A stretch of 64,000 bases of DNA, from contig NC_079888.1 of the NCBI RefSeq assembly GCF_029227915.1, positions 5,653,001 to 5,717,000 of the forward strand, read 5' to 3'. The stretch comes from Hydractinia symbiolongicarpus (Eukaryota; Cnidaria; Hydrozoa; Anthoathecata; Hydractiniidae). Numbering within the stretch: position 1 is the stretch's first letter; every line of letters starts with the position of its first letter. Below, piece after piece: positions 51,640 through 63,405 of the stretch. Position numbers and translations under genes: made by a program. The notes under the pieces were generated by a model. It saw only the letters and a list, made by a program, of their open reading frames with translations. It was not told the DNA's origin and did no database searches.

Positions 51640-51844
51640 AGGGTACTTAGGTTCAGAAATATGGGTCGAAACCTACCTGCCCTTGGTTAATGTTCTGTTC
51701 ATCTTTTGAAATTCCTTGTACAAAGGGAGAATGGTGCTTTTTAGAGGCATTTTCTCTAGAGGAGTACAGCGTCTAGCTTATTTCCAAAGACCTAACAGGT
51801 TGAGTTCATCATTGCGTTGGCTAGCCACCTCTTTGTAAATGATT

Positions 51845-52655
51845 TTCCTATCCACCAACATTTTTCTGTTACAATACGTACGCGATACTTTTGTTTCACC
51901 AAAATATAGCGTAACCTTCTTTCTGCAAGCAATATTGACACACTTTTTGTAGTTTTCAGTGCGGCAAGAAACAATAATTGATGGCTGGAAAACTTCTCTT
52001 GCTTTTGTTTCAATATATGCTGGTGAGGTGTCGCAATCTATATCGATGGCATTGTCATGCAGATTAATGACAGTTGAAGAAGTTGTTGCCAAATTTAATC
52101 CATTGAAACAGAGGGGCCGCACCAGATCCCAAGCATGAGTGAATTTCACCAATCCTCATGTTTCCACATTCATAGGTGTTTGTTTCAGTACAGCCGAAAT
52201 CCATTAGCTTTTCGATCATGCCTGTAAAGGGGAGAATACAGAAGTTTTCCAGTTGCTTCTTATTCTTCGGAGAGAAACCTCTTTTTTCAGTAACATCTCT
52301 GTCTTAAAAGGCTAGTTATATCTGCCTATCCTATTCTCTTGACTACAAAATTTTTGAAGTGGTAGCAAACATCTTGCTCGACGCTGTCAATGACATCTCC
52401 TCAAAATGACATTTGTAAAAATGCAGTACCATCGGATATGACTGCGTTGCGGACTTTTCTATCAACCTTTTTGGGTCCAACAAGGCGAACAATCGCAGGA
52501 CCGTTCCAGTTGATTATGCCAACTACGGATATAGCACCTGCTATTGCAAGAGTGCTACCTTTTAACTTGGTGAGTATGTTTCGGTGAATGCAAAGGAAAC
52601 CGTTTTGCATTCTCGATTCTGGAGCCAATGTTGCTGTTAAAAAACTAGAATCCAT
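51845..52655 (-). pseudogene. RPA-like OB-fold protein fossil, split by a repeat
   Basis: On the minus strand, 52655-52340 reads ILTKLKGSTLAIAGAISVVG, KVRNAVISDGTAFLQMSF and DSVEQDVCYHFKNFVVKRIG, which follows the OB-fold pattern of RPA-like proteins ('+.A.+.D.TG...+..+...++.+..G..Y.F.N..VK...G'). After an inserted repeat (52335-52145) the domain resumes with LNLATTSSTVINL and a Cys-containing segment CRTENYKKCVNIACRKKV (52120-51860), similar to the zinc-binding tail of such proteins. RPA-like genes are often carried by Helitrons/Helentrons; Helentron-like repeats are frequent nearby. In-frame stop after QMSF. Confidence 0.5.
52140..52335 (-). repeat. Dispersed repeat inserted in the RPA-like fossil (copy of 13524-13760)
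   Basis: Minus-strand copy of the repeat described at 13524, beginning with TAACTAGCCTTTTAAGACAG and ending near CATGAGGATTG. The OB-fold reading is continuous once it is removed, supporting insertion. Confidence 0.6.
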
Positions 52656-53091
52656 TATTGCTTTGTGACAACGATGTCAATCTTATTGGCCATTTCAACT
52701 CACACTTGCTTTCGAAAATGCATCTCTTTGTCGTGGCATTGGTCATGACATGAATTTTGTTTGTTGTGAAAAATATCCACGTCGAAATGTTGATTATTTT
52801 TCGTTGAGGTTTTAATCGGCGATACCGCTGTGACGAAGCCAAGCACCTCTAAGATAAAACGAAAAACAAACAAATGAACATCACGACCAACATTTTTGTA
52901 GCTCAGCGATGCAGAGAAAATGTTTATCTGTTTATCTATTTTGTTCTTAATTTGCAAAGGTATTCACGCTGAATGTTTTTGGCAAGGTCTCAACGTTCTT
53001 ATAAAGAAAGGTTTTTAAAAAATCTACTTTATCTGGTTTTGCTTGCATGCTCATTTTTGACTTTTGATGTACTAAAATATTTTTGAGTTTT
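52656..53091. other. Stretch without recognised gene
   Basis: Short minus-strand frames only; may contain more of the RPA-like fossil upstream but no motif was seen. Confidence 0.3.
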
Positions 53092-53516
53092 TATCAGTTT
53101 TCAAATGGTCTTTATATCTACTAGAAATGTGCCTGGTGGTTTCACCCACATAGCTAGCATTACAACTAGCACAAACAAATTTATACACAAGTCCAGATTT
53201 AAAAGATTCAGGAACTCTGTCCTTGAAAGAAAAATAATCTTTAAAAACGAGGCATGCTTAAATATTTGTGAGTTTTTATCAGTTTTCAAATGTTCTTTAA
53301 CTCTACTAGAAATGTGCCTGGTGGTTTTCACCCACATAGCTAGCATTACAACTAGCACAAACAAATTTATACACAAGTCCAGATTTAAAAGAGTTTAAAA
53401 GAGGACCGAGTTCCTGAATCTTTTAAATCTGGACTTGTGTATAAATTTGTTTGTGCTAGTTGTAATGCTAGCTATGTGGGTGAAACCACCAGGCACATTT
53501 CTAGTAGAGTAAAATA
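53092..53516. repeat. Penelope-like GIY-YIG endonuclease fragments, tandem and head-to-head
   Basis: Three near-identical fragments encode GLVYKFVCASCNASYVGETT, RHISSRVKEHL (GIY-YIG endonuclease start with the CxxC typical of Penelope-like elements). Copy 1 is on the minus strand (about 53200-53100), copy 2 on the minus strand (about 53395-53270) and copy 3 on the plus strand (53403-53516). Copies 2 and 3 form an imperfect inverted repeat centred near 53400. Direct and inverted partial repeats are a known feature of Penelope-like insertions. Confidence 0.75.
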
Positions 53517-54897
53517 TTTTTATAAAAAAAACTGAAAAAAGTACGAAAATTAAAAAAGGTATCCAGTTATAAAAACATGCTTTTTTCGATTTACGGAAGA
53601 ATAGAAGTTCAAGGATCACAACTTTTAAAAACAGATATAAATTATTAATTTAAAATATTAATTCTCGGTTTCGGGTTCACATGCATAAATTTTTGGAGTT
53701 TATACATTCTGCCTCTATAGTAGCCAACTTTTGAAAATATTTCACTGCAGTTCAATATTACGGTCACTCTTATAAAATTTAGAAACTTTTAGTTTTCCTA
53801 TCTTATATAATTTTTGCTGATAACTTCGAATATGGCCATCATTATACTCAAAGGTTTCTTGTTTCTCTTTAAAAGATTTGATGACTCTAACCCGGAACAG
53901 AGAACAACACTTACCACAGAAACAACTTTCAACTGTGTCGGTGCAGATGACGGAGTGTAAAAAGTGGGCTTGACTCTACTATATAACAACAACAGGTGAC
54001 CACGTTACCTATATATTGAGTAATATTTTTTTTAGTAAAGCTAAATTTTTATTTGGTGCTAACACTAGACACTAAGTTGGTTATTTGTGTTTGTTAATCA
54101 AACTGCACCTGTTTGCACGATATTTTGATCGGTCTGCTATGAAACGTGCCGGCTACGACGTCTTCTTGAAAAATTGCAGCAAATGCAGATGTGAGCTTTG
54201 ACACGGATTAACAAAACAAATTGGAAAACAAAAAAATATCGAGGACCTTACATGATATTTCACTTTTAAAAGCAACTGAAAGATAAAATAGCGAAATTTT
54301 AAGTGGCTGTAATAAAACACCCTTTTTGTAAATGTTTTTAAATTTCTTTATTGCAATGCAACGTATTTGGGCCAGATCTCTATTGTATACCCGGAATTTC
54401 CAAACAAGATTACTGTTGGAAAAAAATACATTATGAACCAAAATTTTCAGATGAAAAAACTTTCCCGTCCGAAATTTGCGTCTGTTGAAAGTTTTTTCGT
54501 CCAAAATTAAGAATTCGTTCGAACATTCTTCCACCGACACTTTTCCAGACTAAAATTTTGTTTTATAATGTATATTAAATACGGGGAGGTGTTTGACTTA
54601 TTCTGGATGGACTCTTCAGAAACTTTCATAGCGCACCCTCTACAAAGAGGAATTTTTTTAATTTTTTTTATTAATTTGTTTCTAAATATTTGTATAACTA
54701 ATGGTCAACCTCGTTGTCAGGGCATTGCCGCTCCGCAATAACGGTTCAGGGGGCAAAGGCGTCTGGAGATGAAAATGCTTTGCGAATGAAAACTCGTTTA
54801 CAAGCACTAAAGCCCCATCTCCAGTGTCAAAATTGGTCTTGGATATAAAACAGCCTGTGATCACGTATGCAAACCATTGAACTGAAATTATAACATA
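53517..54897. other. AT-rich region without recognised gene
   Basis: No frame with recognisable similarity; ORFs at 53798-53992 and 54208-54540 look random. Confidence 0.35.
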
Positions 54898-55003
54898 CCG
54901 TATTTTTCGGTGTATAACCCGCGGGTTATATGTTGATTTTTACAACTTCAACTGTTGGTGCTACCGTTTTCTCTATTTCTCCGGGTTAAGTGAAAACATA
55001 GGG
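54898..55003. mobile_element. Small Tigger/pogo-like MITE
   Basis: Starts CCGTATTTTTCGGTGTATAA directly after TA (54896-54897). The right end CGGGTTAAGTGAAAACATAG(GG) is an imperfect inverted partner followed by TA (55004-55005). The CCGTATTT start is shared with element 2. At 106 bp it is a non-autonomous remnant; the right end is poorly matched. Confidence 0.5.
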
Positions 55004-55005
55004 TA

Positions 55006-58000
55006 TCCCAATTAGGGTAGTATTTGGGGTAGTTAGTGAGGTAGCTAAGTTTGATATTTAATGCGTATATTTTGTAATTATACATTACATATTCAATCTG
55101 ACTTCTATACAACGGCTCTGAGCTCGCTCAACATACTAAATTTAGCGTCAATTTGTTAAAAAGATGTTTCACTTTAACCTTCGGTTTACAACGCGTTGCT
55201 CCGCCATATTTAAATTTAACATAATAATTTGCTGACCAGATGCCTTAGCCAAACTGAGCCGCTGTGTGTGAAGTTGAACACTTAAAAAAAAACAATGTTC
55301 TATGGCGCGGTTCTTAAAGGATGGTTGCCACATGTATAATGCAACTAATCTTACATACCTGTAAAGATTCTACTGTATATTTATTGTATGTAACGTAGTA
55401 AAACTCTTACACATCTATAGCCTCTTTTCCATGTTTTTGATCATTGTAAAAACAACTTTGTAAGGAGAAAATTTGACATAAAAGCCTTATCGGGGAAAAG
55501 CCTGCTTTCCAAGTTTTTTACATTCGAGAAGAATTACTTGTCTTGTTTCCATGTTATTTGTTAATGGACTAGAGAACATTATAACCAGAAGATGACTAGA
55601 GAACATTATAACTAGAAGATTTGCTGTGAGAACCTTGCATGGGGGAAGCCTGTTTTTTGAAATTGTCGCTAACAGAAACCATTTAGTCCGAATCTAAGGG
55701 GACAGTTTCCATCTGTGAATCTGCTCAGCAGCAAAGGAGAGCACATAATTATCTGGTCTGTGAAAAAACTACTGGCCCCGAACACTAATTGGGGTACCTC
55801 ATGGTTTCAATTAATACATTTTTCATATTATTAGCAACAATGGAGATCATACGTTCCTGAGAAAATTGGGAAAACTACAGTATTTTTAAATTTTACGGAA
55901 ACGATGGGAAAACTCTCAATTATCGCCTTACTTTTTACTAGGTTATTTTTGAGGTATTTTTTACCACTTCCAAAAAAAAGGAAATGGTGTTCGTTCTCCT
56001 ATATGCGTGTATTATTCAATATTGCTGTTAAATAGGATGAAGAAGCTGTTTTTGTTCAAATGACCCAATCCCCTTTCTTATCTTCAGTGCATTCCATTTT
56101 ATCTTTCTTCGCTCGTGTTCCGTCTTTATATTTGTAAGTAAGAAAATAATCGTGTCGCGGCTAAAAAAAATTTTTAAAATGCGCAGAATATTTTACCATT
56201 TTCATTTTGAAAGTGGTTGCGTTTATTGCTATGGTTTGCAGGTCTCTGTTTAATTTATTTTTTGTCTTTTAAAGCTTTTTATTATGTAATATTTGCTTTC
56301 TGTATGTTTTTACATGTTAAGGCAAATATATTGCCACGTTTTTAGTCACGTATTAATCTCACGCTGAAACAGAGCATGCTTAGTATTTAGGCGAAGCATG
56401 ATGTTACTGAAGCAAACTTTTAATTCAAGTAAAAATTTGGAAATAAAACGTTATCCACAATCATATATAGCGCCCATCAAATCAAATCACGTTAGCTGTA
56501 ATGAAAAAGAGTTTTGTCACCGAACAACAAGAGTATAAATTTATCTCCTCTTCTTTGTTTTTTAACTTCAAATCAAAAAAAAGGTATTACCCTGCGTCAA
56601 ACTTTGTTTCTCTTTTATTAGGGAACTTCCCGACTTGACACATTTCAAAGTAAAGTAAATTCCCGGACATATAAAAAAACGCGCGCTGTGTTTATAAAGA
56701 CGCCACATAAATAAGAAAAAAAATAAAAACAATTGAGGCTCGAATTATAAAAATTAAGAACATCGAAGCTCACTGAAATTGGACTGGTTCTTTTAAAAAA
56801 AAAAGAAAGCATGCAGCCATAAACCATCTCTATTAATATCTCATTACTGAAACACTTTATATTTTGGGAAATTCCCTTACAGTTATGTTTGCCTATGATA
56901 CACAAAACTTAAAATTTGACAGGCAAAAAACAACCAACAGTCATGGGAGCGCAAGAGTCAAAACAACGTAACGTTTTGAATTTGTTTTACTTACTTTAGT
57001 GACGTTTTTGTCACATTAAATAAAAAAATTATTATTACAAATAAAGTGAATACACTTGCTTAATATATTTTTTTGACTTTCCTCCGTTTTTTTTCATGTA
57101 TAGAAATCTGTGCTTTATCACCAGCCCACATTGGGTCTAATCGACAAGAAACACAAAATAAACAAACACACCACACCACTCAATACGAACAACAACAGAG
57201 ACAGCAACAACGAAACAGGTAGGAAGTTCTTTTTTTGTCCGCCTTTAAAATTGTCGTTGTCGCTATTTTTGTTTTGTTTTGATTTTGTTGTTCTTGTTTT
57301 CTATTCGATTGCGTCGTCGGGGTTTTTGTTTTGTTGTTGTCATGGTTTTTGCTGTTGTTTCAGTTTCCACATGTTTCTATTTTGTGTTTGTTTGTTTTGC
57401 ACTTGTTCTCCATAGTTACTTGTCGATTTGAAAATTTTGTAATACAATTAGGCTCCGGAGGAGGGTGATTTATTAAAACACACTCCTGCCTGGTCATGCA
57501 TAGTTATGTAGAGGTTATTTTCCTCTAGTATGGGTGTTTTGTTAAGCTAATTTCTATTATTAATTTGTTTCATGACTTCACTTTAAATTTTTTTTGTTCT
57601 TACGTTTTACTTTCCCGTTTTGGTTAATGATTAATAGTTTGTATATTTACATTGTGCTTTGTCATTCGTTTAGAAATTTGACCAATAAGTTGGAAAGAGG
57701 TTAGTCTCTTTATATAAACACACACTAGCTAGCAAGGAAATATCTGATCTCAATGTGATTCCGATGCATATTGCTTTGTTTTAGCAATAAACGAACCTCG
57801 AACTGCTCCAGTTTTTATGGCACAAGGATTGGAGTAGTTGCAAAGGGTATATGCTATGTATACGAATTTTCTCTTTAAACTTTATTATCTTATAATACAA
57901 TATATTGTCTATATTTTTCATTTCCATGGCATGCAGAAAAATCAAACTTGTATATCTAGCAAAGGTTAACTACATTTGGTTACATTTTTAAAAAGAGCAA

Positions 58001-58575
58001 CTCTGTTCTTGAAATTTGCTATATAGAGATAGAGCCAGAAACAGAAAAGAGAGAATGTGATGCAAGAAAACATTAAGGCGAGATCATCGAAATTTTGCAG
58101 CTACATGTTTAATCTTAATAAATCTATGAATGTCCGAGCAGCAGAAACTTTTAATATCGTGTTCAGGCTTGATCAAAGTAGTAATGATAAAGGAATTAAA
58201 AGAGGAATTTTCGATAGCTTAGATAGGCCTAATTTCACAATGATTTCGTTTTTAATTAATCGTCTTTATTTCCTTGACTAAAGTCTCTGTGTAAAATTAA
58301 AAGATATTCCGAAATCCAAAATGTTGGAAAGAGGTTAGAGCAAGCTTTATTTTGAAATCGTTTAGCTTTTATTGATAAAATCAAATTTTAATGTATGAAG
58401 TTTTAAACAACAGAAATAACGGTGACTGAATTATAATTAGTCGATAGGCTATACATTGAAACACATTATAAAAGATGTAACAAATACATCCTTAAAATTT
58501 ATATTATAACACCCGTATCCGTGTGCCTTTAACGTAAAATGGTAACCAGGGTAGCGAGACACATAAATACGATTA
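55006..58575. other. Long AT-rich region; small tandem duplication, no supported gene
   Basis: A 28-bp unit (GACTAGAGAACATTATAAC) is tandemly doubled at about 55568-55625. ORFs at 57110-57415 (Asn/Thr-rich then Phe-rich from a T-rich run) and 58057-58281 are not convincing. No other feature. Confidence 0.4.
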
Positions 58576-58768
58576 GTAAGGACGGGCGAACCGGTGGATT
58601 TATTAACGCGCCACCGACTAGTTAAGTGATATTTCTTAAACAACAAAAACTCTCTTCAGTCATAACTTTTTATACTAAACTTGATAACAGCTGTCTCACA
58701 CTTCGACAAAAAGCGGTATAAAAAGGACAGGCGAACCCGTGGATTATTTCACGGGCCACCGACTGGTC
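58576..58768 (-). repeat. Two Helentron-like hairpin fragments
   Basis: 58576-58622 (AAGGACGGGCGAACCGGTGG ... GCGCCACCGACTAG) and 58720-58768 (AAGGACAGGCGAACCCGTGG ... CACGGGCCACCGACTGG) are the hairpin end of the DINE-like family in minus orientation, about 145 bp apart. Confidence 0.65.
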
Positions 58769-59235
58769 TTATAGATCAGCCTACTAAACGGTACCCTCTT
58801 GAAATGCTACGAAATTCTGAGGTTTTATAGAACATGATAACTTATGTTGTTCTCAAGGTTGTAACTAACACCTTGTACTCAGCTCGTTAAAAAGGAATCA
58901 CTTAACAAAAACTTTGTTTCCAAATATCTTTTAATTTTACACAGAAACTTTATTTGCGCCATTTTTACCTTTTTAGTTGTACTTTGCCTCTGATTTAGAT
59001 TTTTTAAGTAGCAAAAATCTAATAAAGTTATCAAGTCAATAAATAACAAGAAGCCCTGGGGGCTCTAAGAATTTCCACTTGCTACCAAAATATTTGATAA
59101 CAACCTGCTAATTCGTTGTGTTATCGTGCCAAACATTCGAAAAAGTTTGGTGCATGAAGCTCTGAAGATAAAGCACACAAGCGACATTATGTCTTACAGC
59201 AAACGCATCATTCAAAGTCTTGCGAAACGGTATTT
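58769..59235. other. AT-rich spacer
   Basis: No feature recognised. Confidence 0.35.
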
Positions 59236-59725
59236 AGTTGACAAAAAATCAAAATTTTGATGTCACCATCATTATCAGTATATTTTTTATGTTAACTTTG
59301 CAAATTTTTGTTGAAAATGAAGTAGTTTTAATTTTTGGAACAATTTTGGCCTAAATTGATATTTAAGGTGGCAAAATACCAAAATTTTGATGTCACCAAC
59401 ATGTTCAGCATACTTTTTTTGTTAACTGTGCCAAATTTTATAGAAAAAAAGTAGTTTTAATTTTTGGACCAATTTTGGCCTAAAATAACATTTAAAGTGG
59501 CAAAAAACCAAAATTTTGATGTCACCATCATGTTCAGCATACTTTTTTTGTTAACTTTGCCAAATTTTATCGAAAAAAAAGTAGTTTTAATTTTTGGACC
59601 AATTTTGGCCTAAAATAACATTTAAGGTGACAAAAATCAAAATTATAATGTCATCATTATGTTCAGCATACTTTTTTGTTAACTGTGCCAAATTTTGTCG
59701 AAAACAAATACCAATTTTGACCTGA
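59236..59725. repeat. Tandem array, ~130-bp unit, nearly four copies
   Basis: Units begin around AAAATTTTGATGTCACCA at 59251, 59381, 59510 and (diverged) 59640, so the period is 129-130 bp. Each includes TTGTTAACT(T/G)TGCCAAATTTT and TTTTTGGACCAATTTTGGCC. Adjacent units differ by a few substitutions. No coding frame runs through it. Confidence 0.9.
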
Positions 59726-61604
59726 AACGTACTTCCCAGTACTTAGGGAGCTTGGTTACGAAGGTTAAAACTGTGACATCGCAATTGACCATTTGGGACG
59801 GGTTAGTTAGTTGTCAGTTATACCAATACTATCCTGAACGTGAAATCCCAGGGTCGATTTTTTCTCAAAAAATGCTCCGAAAGAAAAAAACGACGGTTTT
59901 AAAGAATTCCCTACGCCTTCGGGCGCAGAAATTCAATTAGAGTAGGATATTTCTAATGCGTAGGTAGCAATAAATAACAAGATAACTCTGCAGCTAAGAA
60001 GCCGCGAACGCGATGTATGAAACGTCTTGCGAGCGAATGAAAAGCACAATTGTCGCTCTCCAAGCAGTTGCATTTGAATGTTAGTGCTTTACAAGCTAGA
60101 GGTGCAAGACTACACTGTTTTTTATCACTTAGTTTACTCCTGCGTATTACTAGTGATATGTAAAACAACTTGTAGGAAAGCCTAGTTTACATATGTGAAA
60201 TAAAACAGTTACTAAAGAAACAAAGAAACAAACCCAAAAAAATATTTTTATGTTTAAAAAGAAAACACACGTTAGCAATTTAATCGTCTTTGTGACGTAG
60301 ACAATTATTAAACAAACAATAACTTAACTCTAAGAAATTCCCAATGGCAATGGGAATAAAATAACAGGCATTTTGTAGAAACAATAACTTCAGTTAACAG
60401 CAAACTCGAAAAATATAAAGATAACCTTGATGATAGTTGCTTTCTTTCCGATTCCTTATTCGGACAGAATAAATAAAAACATCCGTTTTTTGGTATTTGT
60501 TGGTATTTGGAATTTGAGGACAGCACGCACGGTTTTATATTTACAAATGTCACTTCACGTCAGAACGCTTGCATTCTGTTAATTTTTAACCGTTATGTTC
60601 TTTGACAACTCATATTTTACATTATAATTTTTACAAGAAACTGATGCAGTAAAGCCGGAAGCGAAACCAAAAACAGATATCTGTGATGGAACATCCACAC
60701 GATCCATTCAGTACTGCTACCCAATCGTGCACGGGTTCCTTAAACTCGTTTATACATAGATTATATTAGTTCTGTGGAGCGTTGTGCGTCGTTTGAATAA
60801 TTTGACTGGTTGCTCTCCTTCTCTTCATCGTGCTGAACGCGCTTGTTACCATGGACACATGAAAGAAAAATATATTTTAGTTAAATAAAAAATAAAAAAC
60901 GACTGTATTTGATGCTGTCCGAACAAACCGAGGTCTCACAAGTTTAAAAACGCCCTTTTTAAACGCGTCTTCACGGCACATGCGAAGATGCGAAGCTTCC
61001 TCCCGCGGAAACGGAAAGAAACTTCATTTCCTGCGCAACGAAGGAAATTTCGCATATTACGTAAGAATTATTATTTAACTAGTTGTAATGTGGACCATTC
61101 GTGGATGAATAAGCAACATTAAGGTCGGCCGTGCACTTAATTATAACAAATGAAATCATTCCGTGTAGTTTATAATAGCATAATTAGACCCAACTGCTAA
61201 ATTATTCTTAGCTAATAAAATTGCTTCATTAAATCGCAACACTTGTTCTAAGCTTTTAGAAAATGTAAACAGAAGTTTTACAAATAACAGATTCGTTTCA
61301 AAAGGAACAAATATTATCTACCTTTCTCTCTCACACACACGATCAGACGAAGGGCTTTGTTATAAGAGATTTAAATATAAATGAACTTAGGTTTTATCAA
61401 TGTCTGATTAAACTGAAGCTTTGTCTTAATCCAATTCCTACCAAATTCCTTATGATATATGAATAAGAATTGGTTTTACAATAAAACTCTGCATGCCTAT
61501 AGTTCTTTATCTTTAATATATGTATCTATTTCCCTATAATATTAACTGTATTTTCTCTGTCTGGTCCGCAAGAAAAGTGTCGTGCAAGGGTCACATGAAA
61601 TAGC
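59726..61604. other. Region without supported gene
   Basis: Short frames at 59953-60168 and 60308-60553 (minus) show no similarity I recognise. No RNA gene seen. Confidence 0.35.
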
Positions 61605-61656
61605 GTCTAATTTAAAGACGGACGACCCTGTGGATTCTCCACGGGCTAACGACTAG
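61605..61656 (-). repeat. Helentron-like hairpin fragment
   Basis: AAAGACGGACGACCCTGTGG ... CCACGGGCTAACGACTAG, the hairpin end of the same family in minus orientation. Confidence 0.65.
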
Positions 61657-63224
61657 TTTTTATATATTACTTGATGTAAAAACATCACGGTGTTGGTCTG
61701 AAAAAATGCAACAAACGACCATGAAAAATATGTGTATCTTTTATAATGATGATACAGCATCTGTATCCAACTTTTTCCCCTTGGCAATGGTTTAAACTTT
61801 TCAACTAAAGCAGAATTGTTTGAGCAACTCCACAAAGCATTGAGGGTATGGAAAGGGATAAGCTTGTCCGGTTTATAGTGTAGCGTACAAGTATTTTTTG
61901 GAGTTGAGGGTTCGTTGAGTGTTTGTGCAGTGGATCAAGTTTCTTTCGTCAACATTAGCAACAATTAAAGTTTTGTTTACACGGCTCATAAAATTATGAA
62001 TTTATGAGTAGAATAGTTTTACATCTTGAGCTATCGATTAGCTTAGAAATGCTCGGACATTTTAGAGAGGGACCTTTAAATCTTTTTCCAGCTGAATAGA
62101 GTGTAATGTTCTCTCTTAATTTTATTTCAATAATTTAATCTTATCTTAGAGAATCATCCCTGTTTCGTGAAATAAATATACGTTTGAGTTTTATTTGTTT
62201 CCTGAATATTTAAATAATTTGTCGTTTAACCAATAGATAATATACTTTTGCGCACTGGAGTATTACATTTATTTCAAATCGATTTGTTAATTTTATTCAA
62301 ACGACGGGAATAAAATGGAGAACATAAAGAAAGTTCTTAAAACTTATTGTTATGCACATCATTAAGTTATTGTTTTTTTGTTAATAATTGCGTTAAAATA
62401 GGGAAAGAGTTAAAATCGACAACAAATTCAAAAACTAATTTAACTGCAGACAATAAAATCCTCTCTGCTCAGCAGCAAACATAAGAATAGGATTCATATC
62501 TTAGTTGAGCGGTTCTTGTTCTTTATGGTTCGATAATGGTATCAATAGAGACTGAAGAGGCTATCTTGTGAAAAGGATTGTGACAAATACCATATGGTTA
62601 ATTTATTCAAGCTTAAAACGATAAAAACGATAAAAACGCATCGGTAAATTAAAGTCATTGCTCAAACTCAAATTGGATTCATTACTTTATTCAAAATACA
62701 CAACCTAACAAGCTATGTGAACGCCATTATTAAAACTCGATTTTGAAAAACAAACAAGAACAGTTTGAACAAGATAGCTGACCAGCTATGAAGCTGTGGA
62801 ACGGAGATTCTGAAATACAACTGTTATTTCGCTTATCTGCCACGGTCAAAACGTAACCCAGGCTACTTCGTCGTTCTTAGCTTTTTTTTTTTTCTTTTTC
62901 AGTTTGCAATATTAGCAAAGCTTTCTTGACCGACGTTCCAATTTTGAAAAGTCCTGCGAACACGGCGGATTCCTACAACAGTGACTTTGGGCGAACCGCG
63001 CCAGCACGCATATCAAGAAAGCGAAAAACCTAGGGGAATAAATTGCTGGGAATTTTAAGAACTGGGTGCTAGTTTTGCTTATGCCAGATTAGGGGCTTGC
63101 ATTAACAATTATAATACATTCCCGCGTTACCTCTAGGTTGAAACGAATCATAAAATGCGTTCTGTAAAATATTAACTGTTATAGGTTTTCTGCATAATTA
63201 GTTCGCCTTATGTTTTTTTTTAAA
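61657..63224. other. AT-rich region without recognised gene
   Basis: A pyrimidine-rich run ending in CAG near 62879-62902 resembles a 3' splice site, but no exon could be supported after it. Confidence 0.35.
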
Positions 63225-63405
63225 CTAGTCGTTAGCCCGTGGAAAAATCCACGGGTTCGCCCGTCGCAGCTAAGCTACCATTTTGCGTGACAGACAGACA
63301 GACGGACGGACAGACGTATACGGGCATTATAATATAGAAGTCGTTAGACCGTGGAAAAATCCACGGGTTCGCCCGTCCTTTATATATCACATTTCGTGTT
63401 TCCGT
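63225..63405 (+). mobile_element. Helentron-like (DINE/pearl-type) repeat, two units in tandem
   Basis: Unit 1 (63225-63337): CTAGTCGTTAGCCCGTGG, hairpin CCCGTGGAAAAATCCACGGG, TTCGCCCGTC, a GACAGACGGACGGACAGACG microsatellite and GCATTATAATATAGAA. Unit 2 starts immediately (63338) with GTCGTTAGACCGTGG and the same hairpin, and runs into the OB-fold gene. Head-to-tail arrangement and internal tetranucleotide tract are typical for Helentron-derived non-autonomous elements. Confidence 0.72.

Larger units (their letters stand above)
48775..51840 (+). mobile_element. USP-carrying R2-like LINE, copy C (5' truncated)
   Basis: On the plus strand, in order: RT C-terminal part and connector (48800-49740), CCHC/RHD and endonuclease region (49740-50310), USP domain (50332-51240), tandem 3' UTR repeats (51270-51530), 3' fold (51578-51639) and tail to about 51840. 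The order is identical to copy B, which shows that RT, endonuclease, USP and 3' UTR travel together. The tail sequence matches the segment embedded in copy B at 19797-20012 rather than the tails of A and D, defining a second subfamily. Confidence 0.82.

Noticed and set aside
57110-57415. A 101-codon frame with Asn-rich start
   Set aside because: The second half is encoded by T-rich simple sequence and no splice or family support was seen; not called a gene.
59236-59725. Tandem array as a possible CRISPR
   Set aside because: Whole 130-bp units repeat without unique spacers, and the sequence is eukaryotic.
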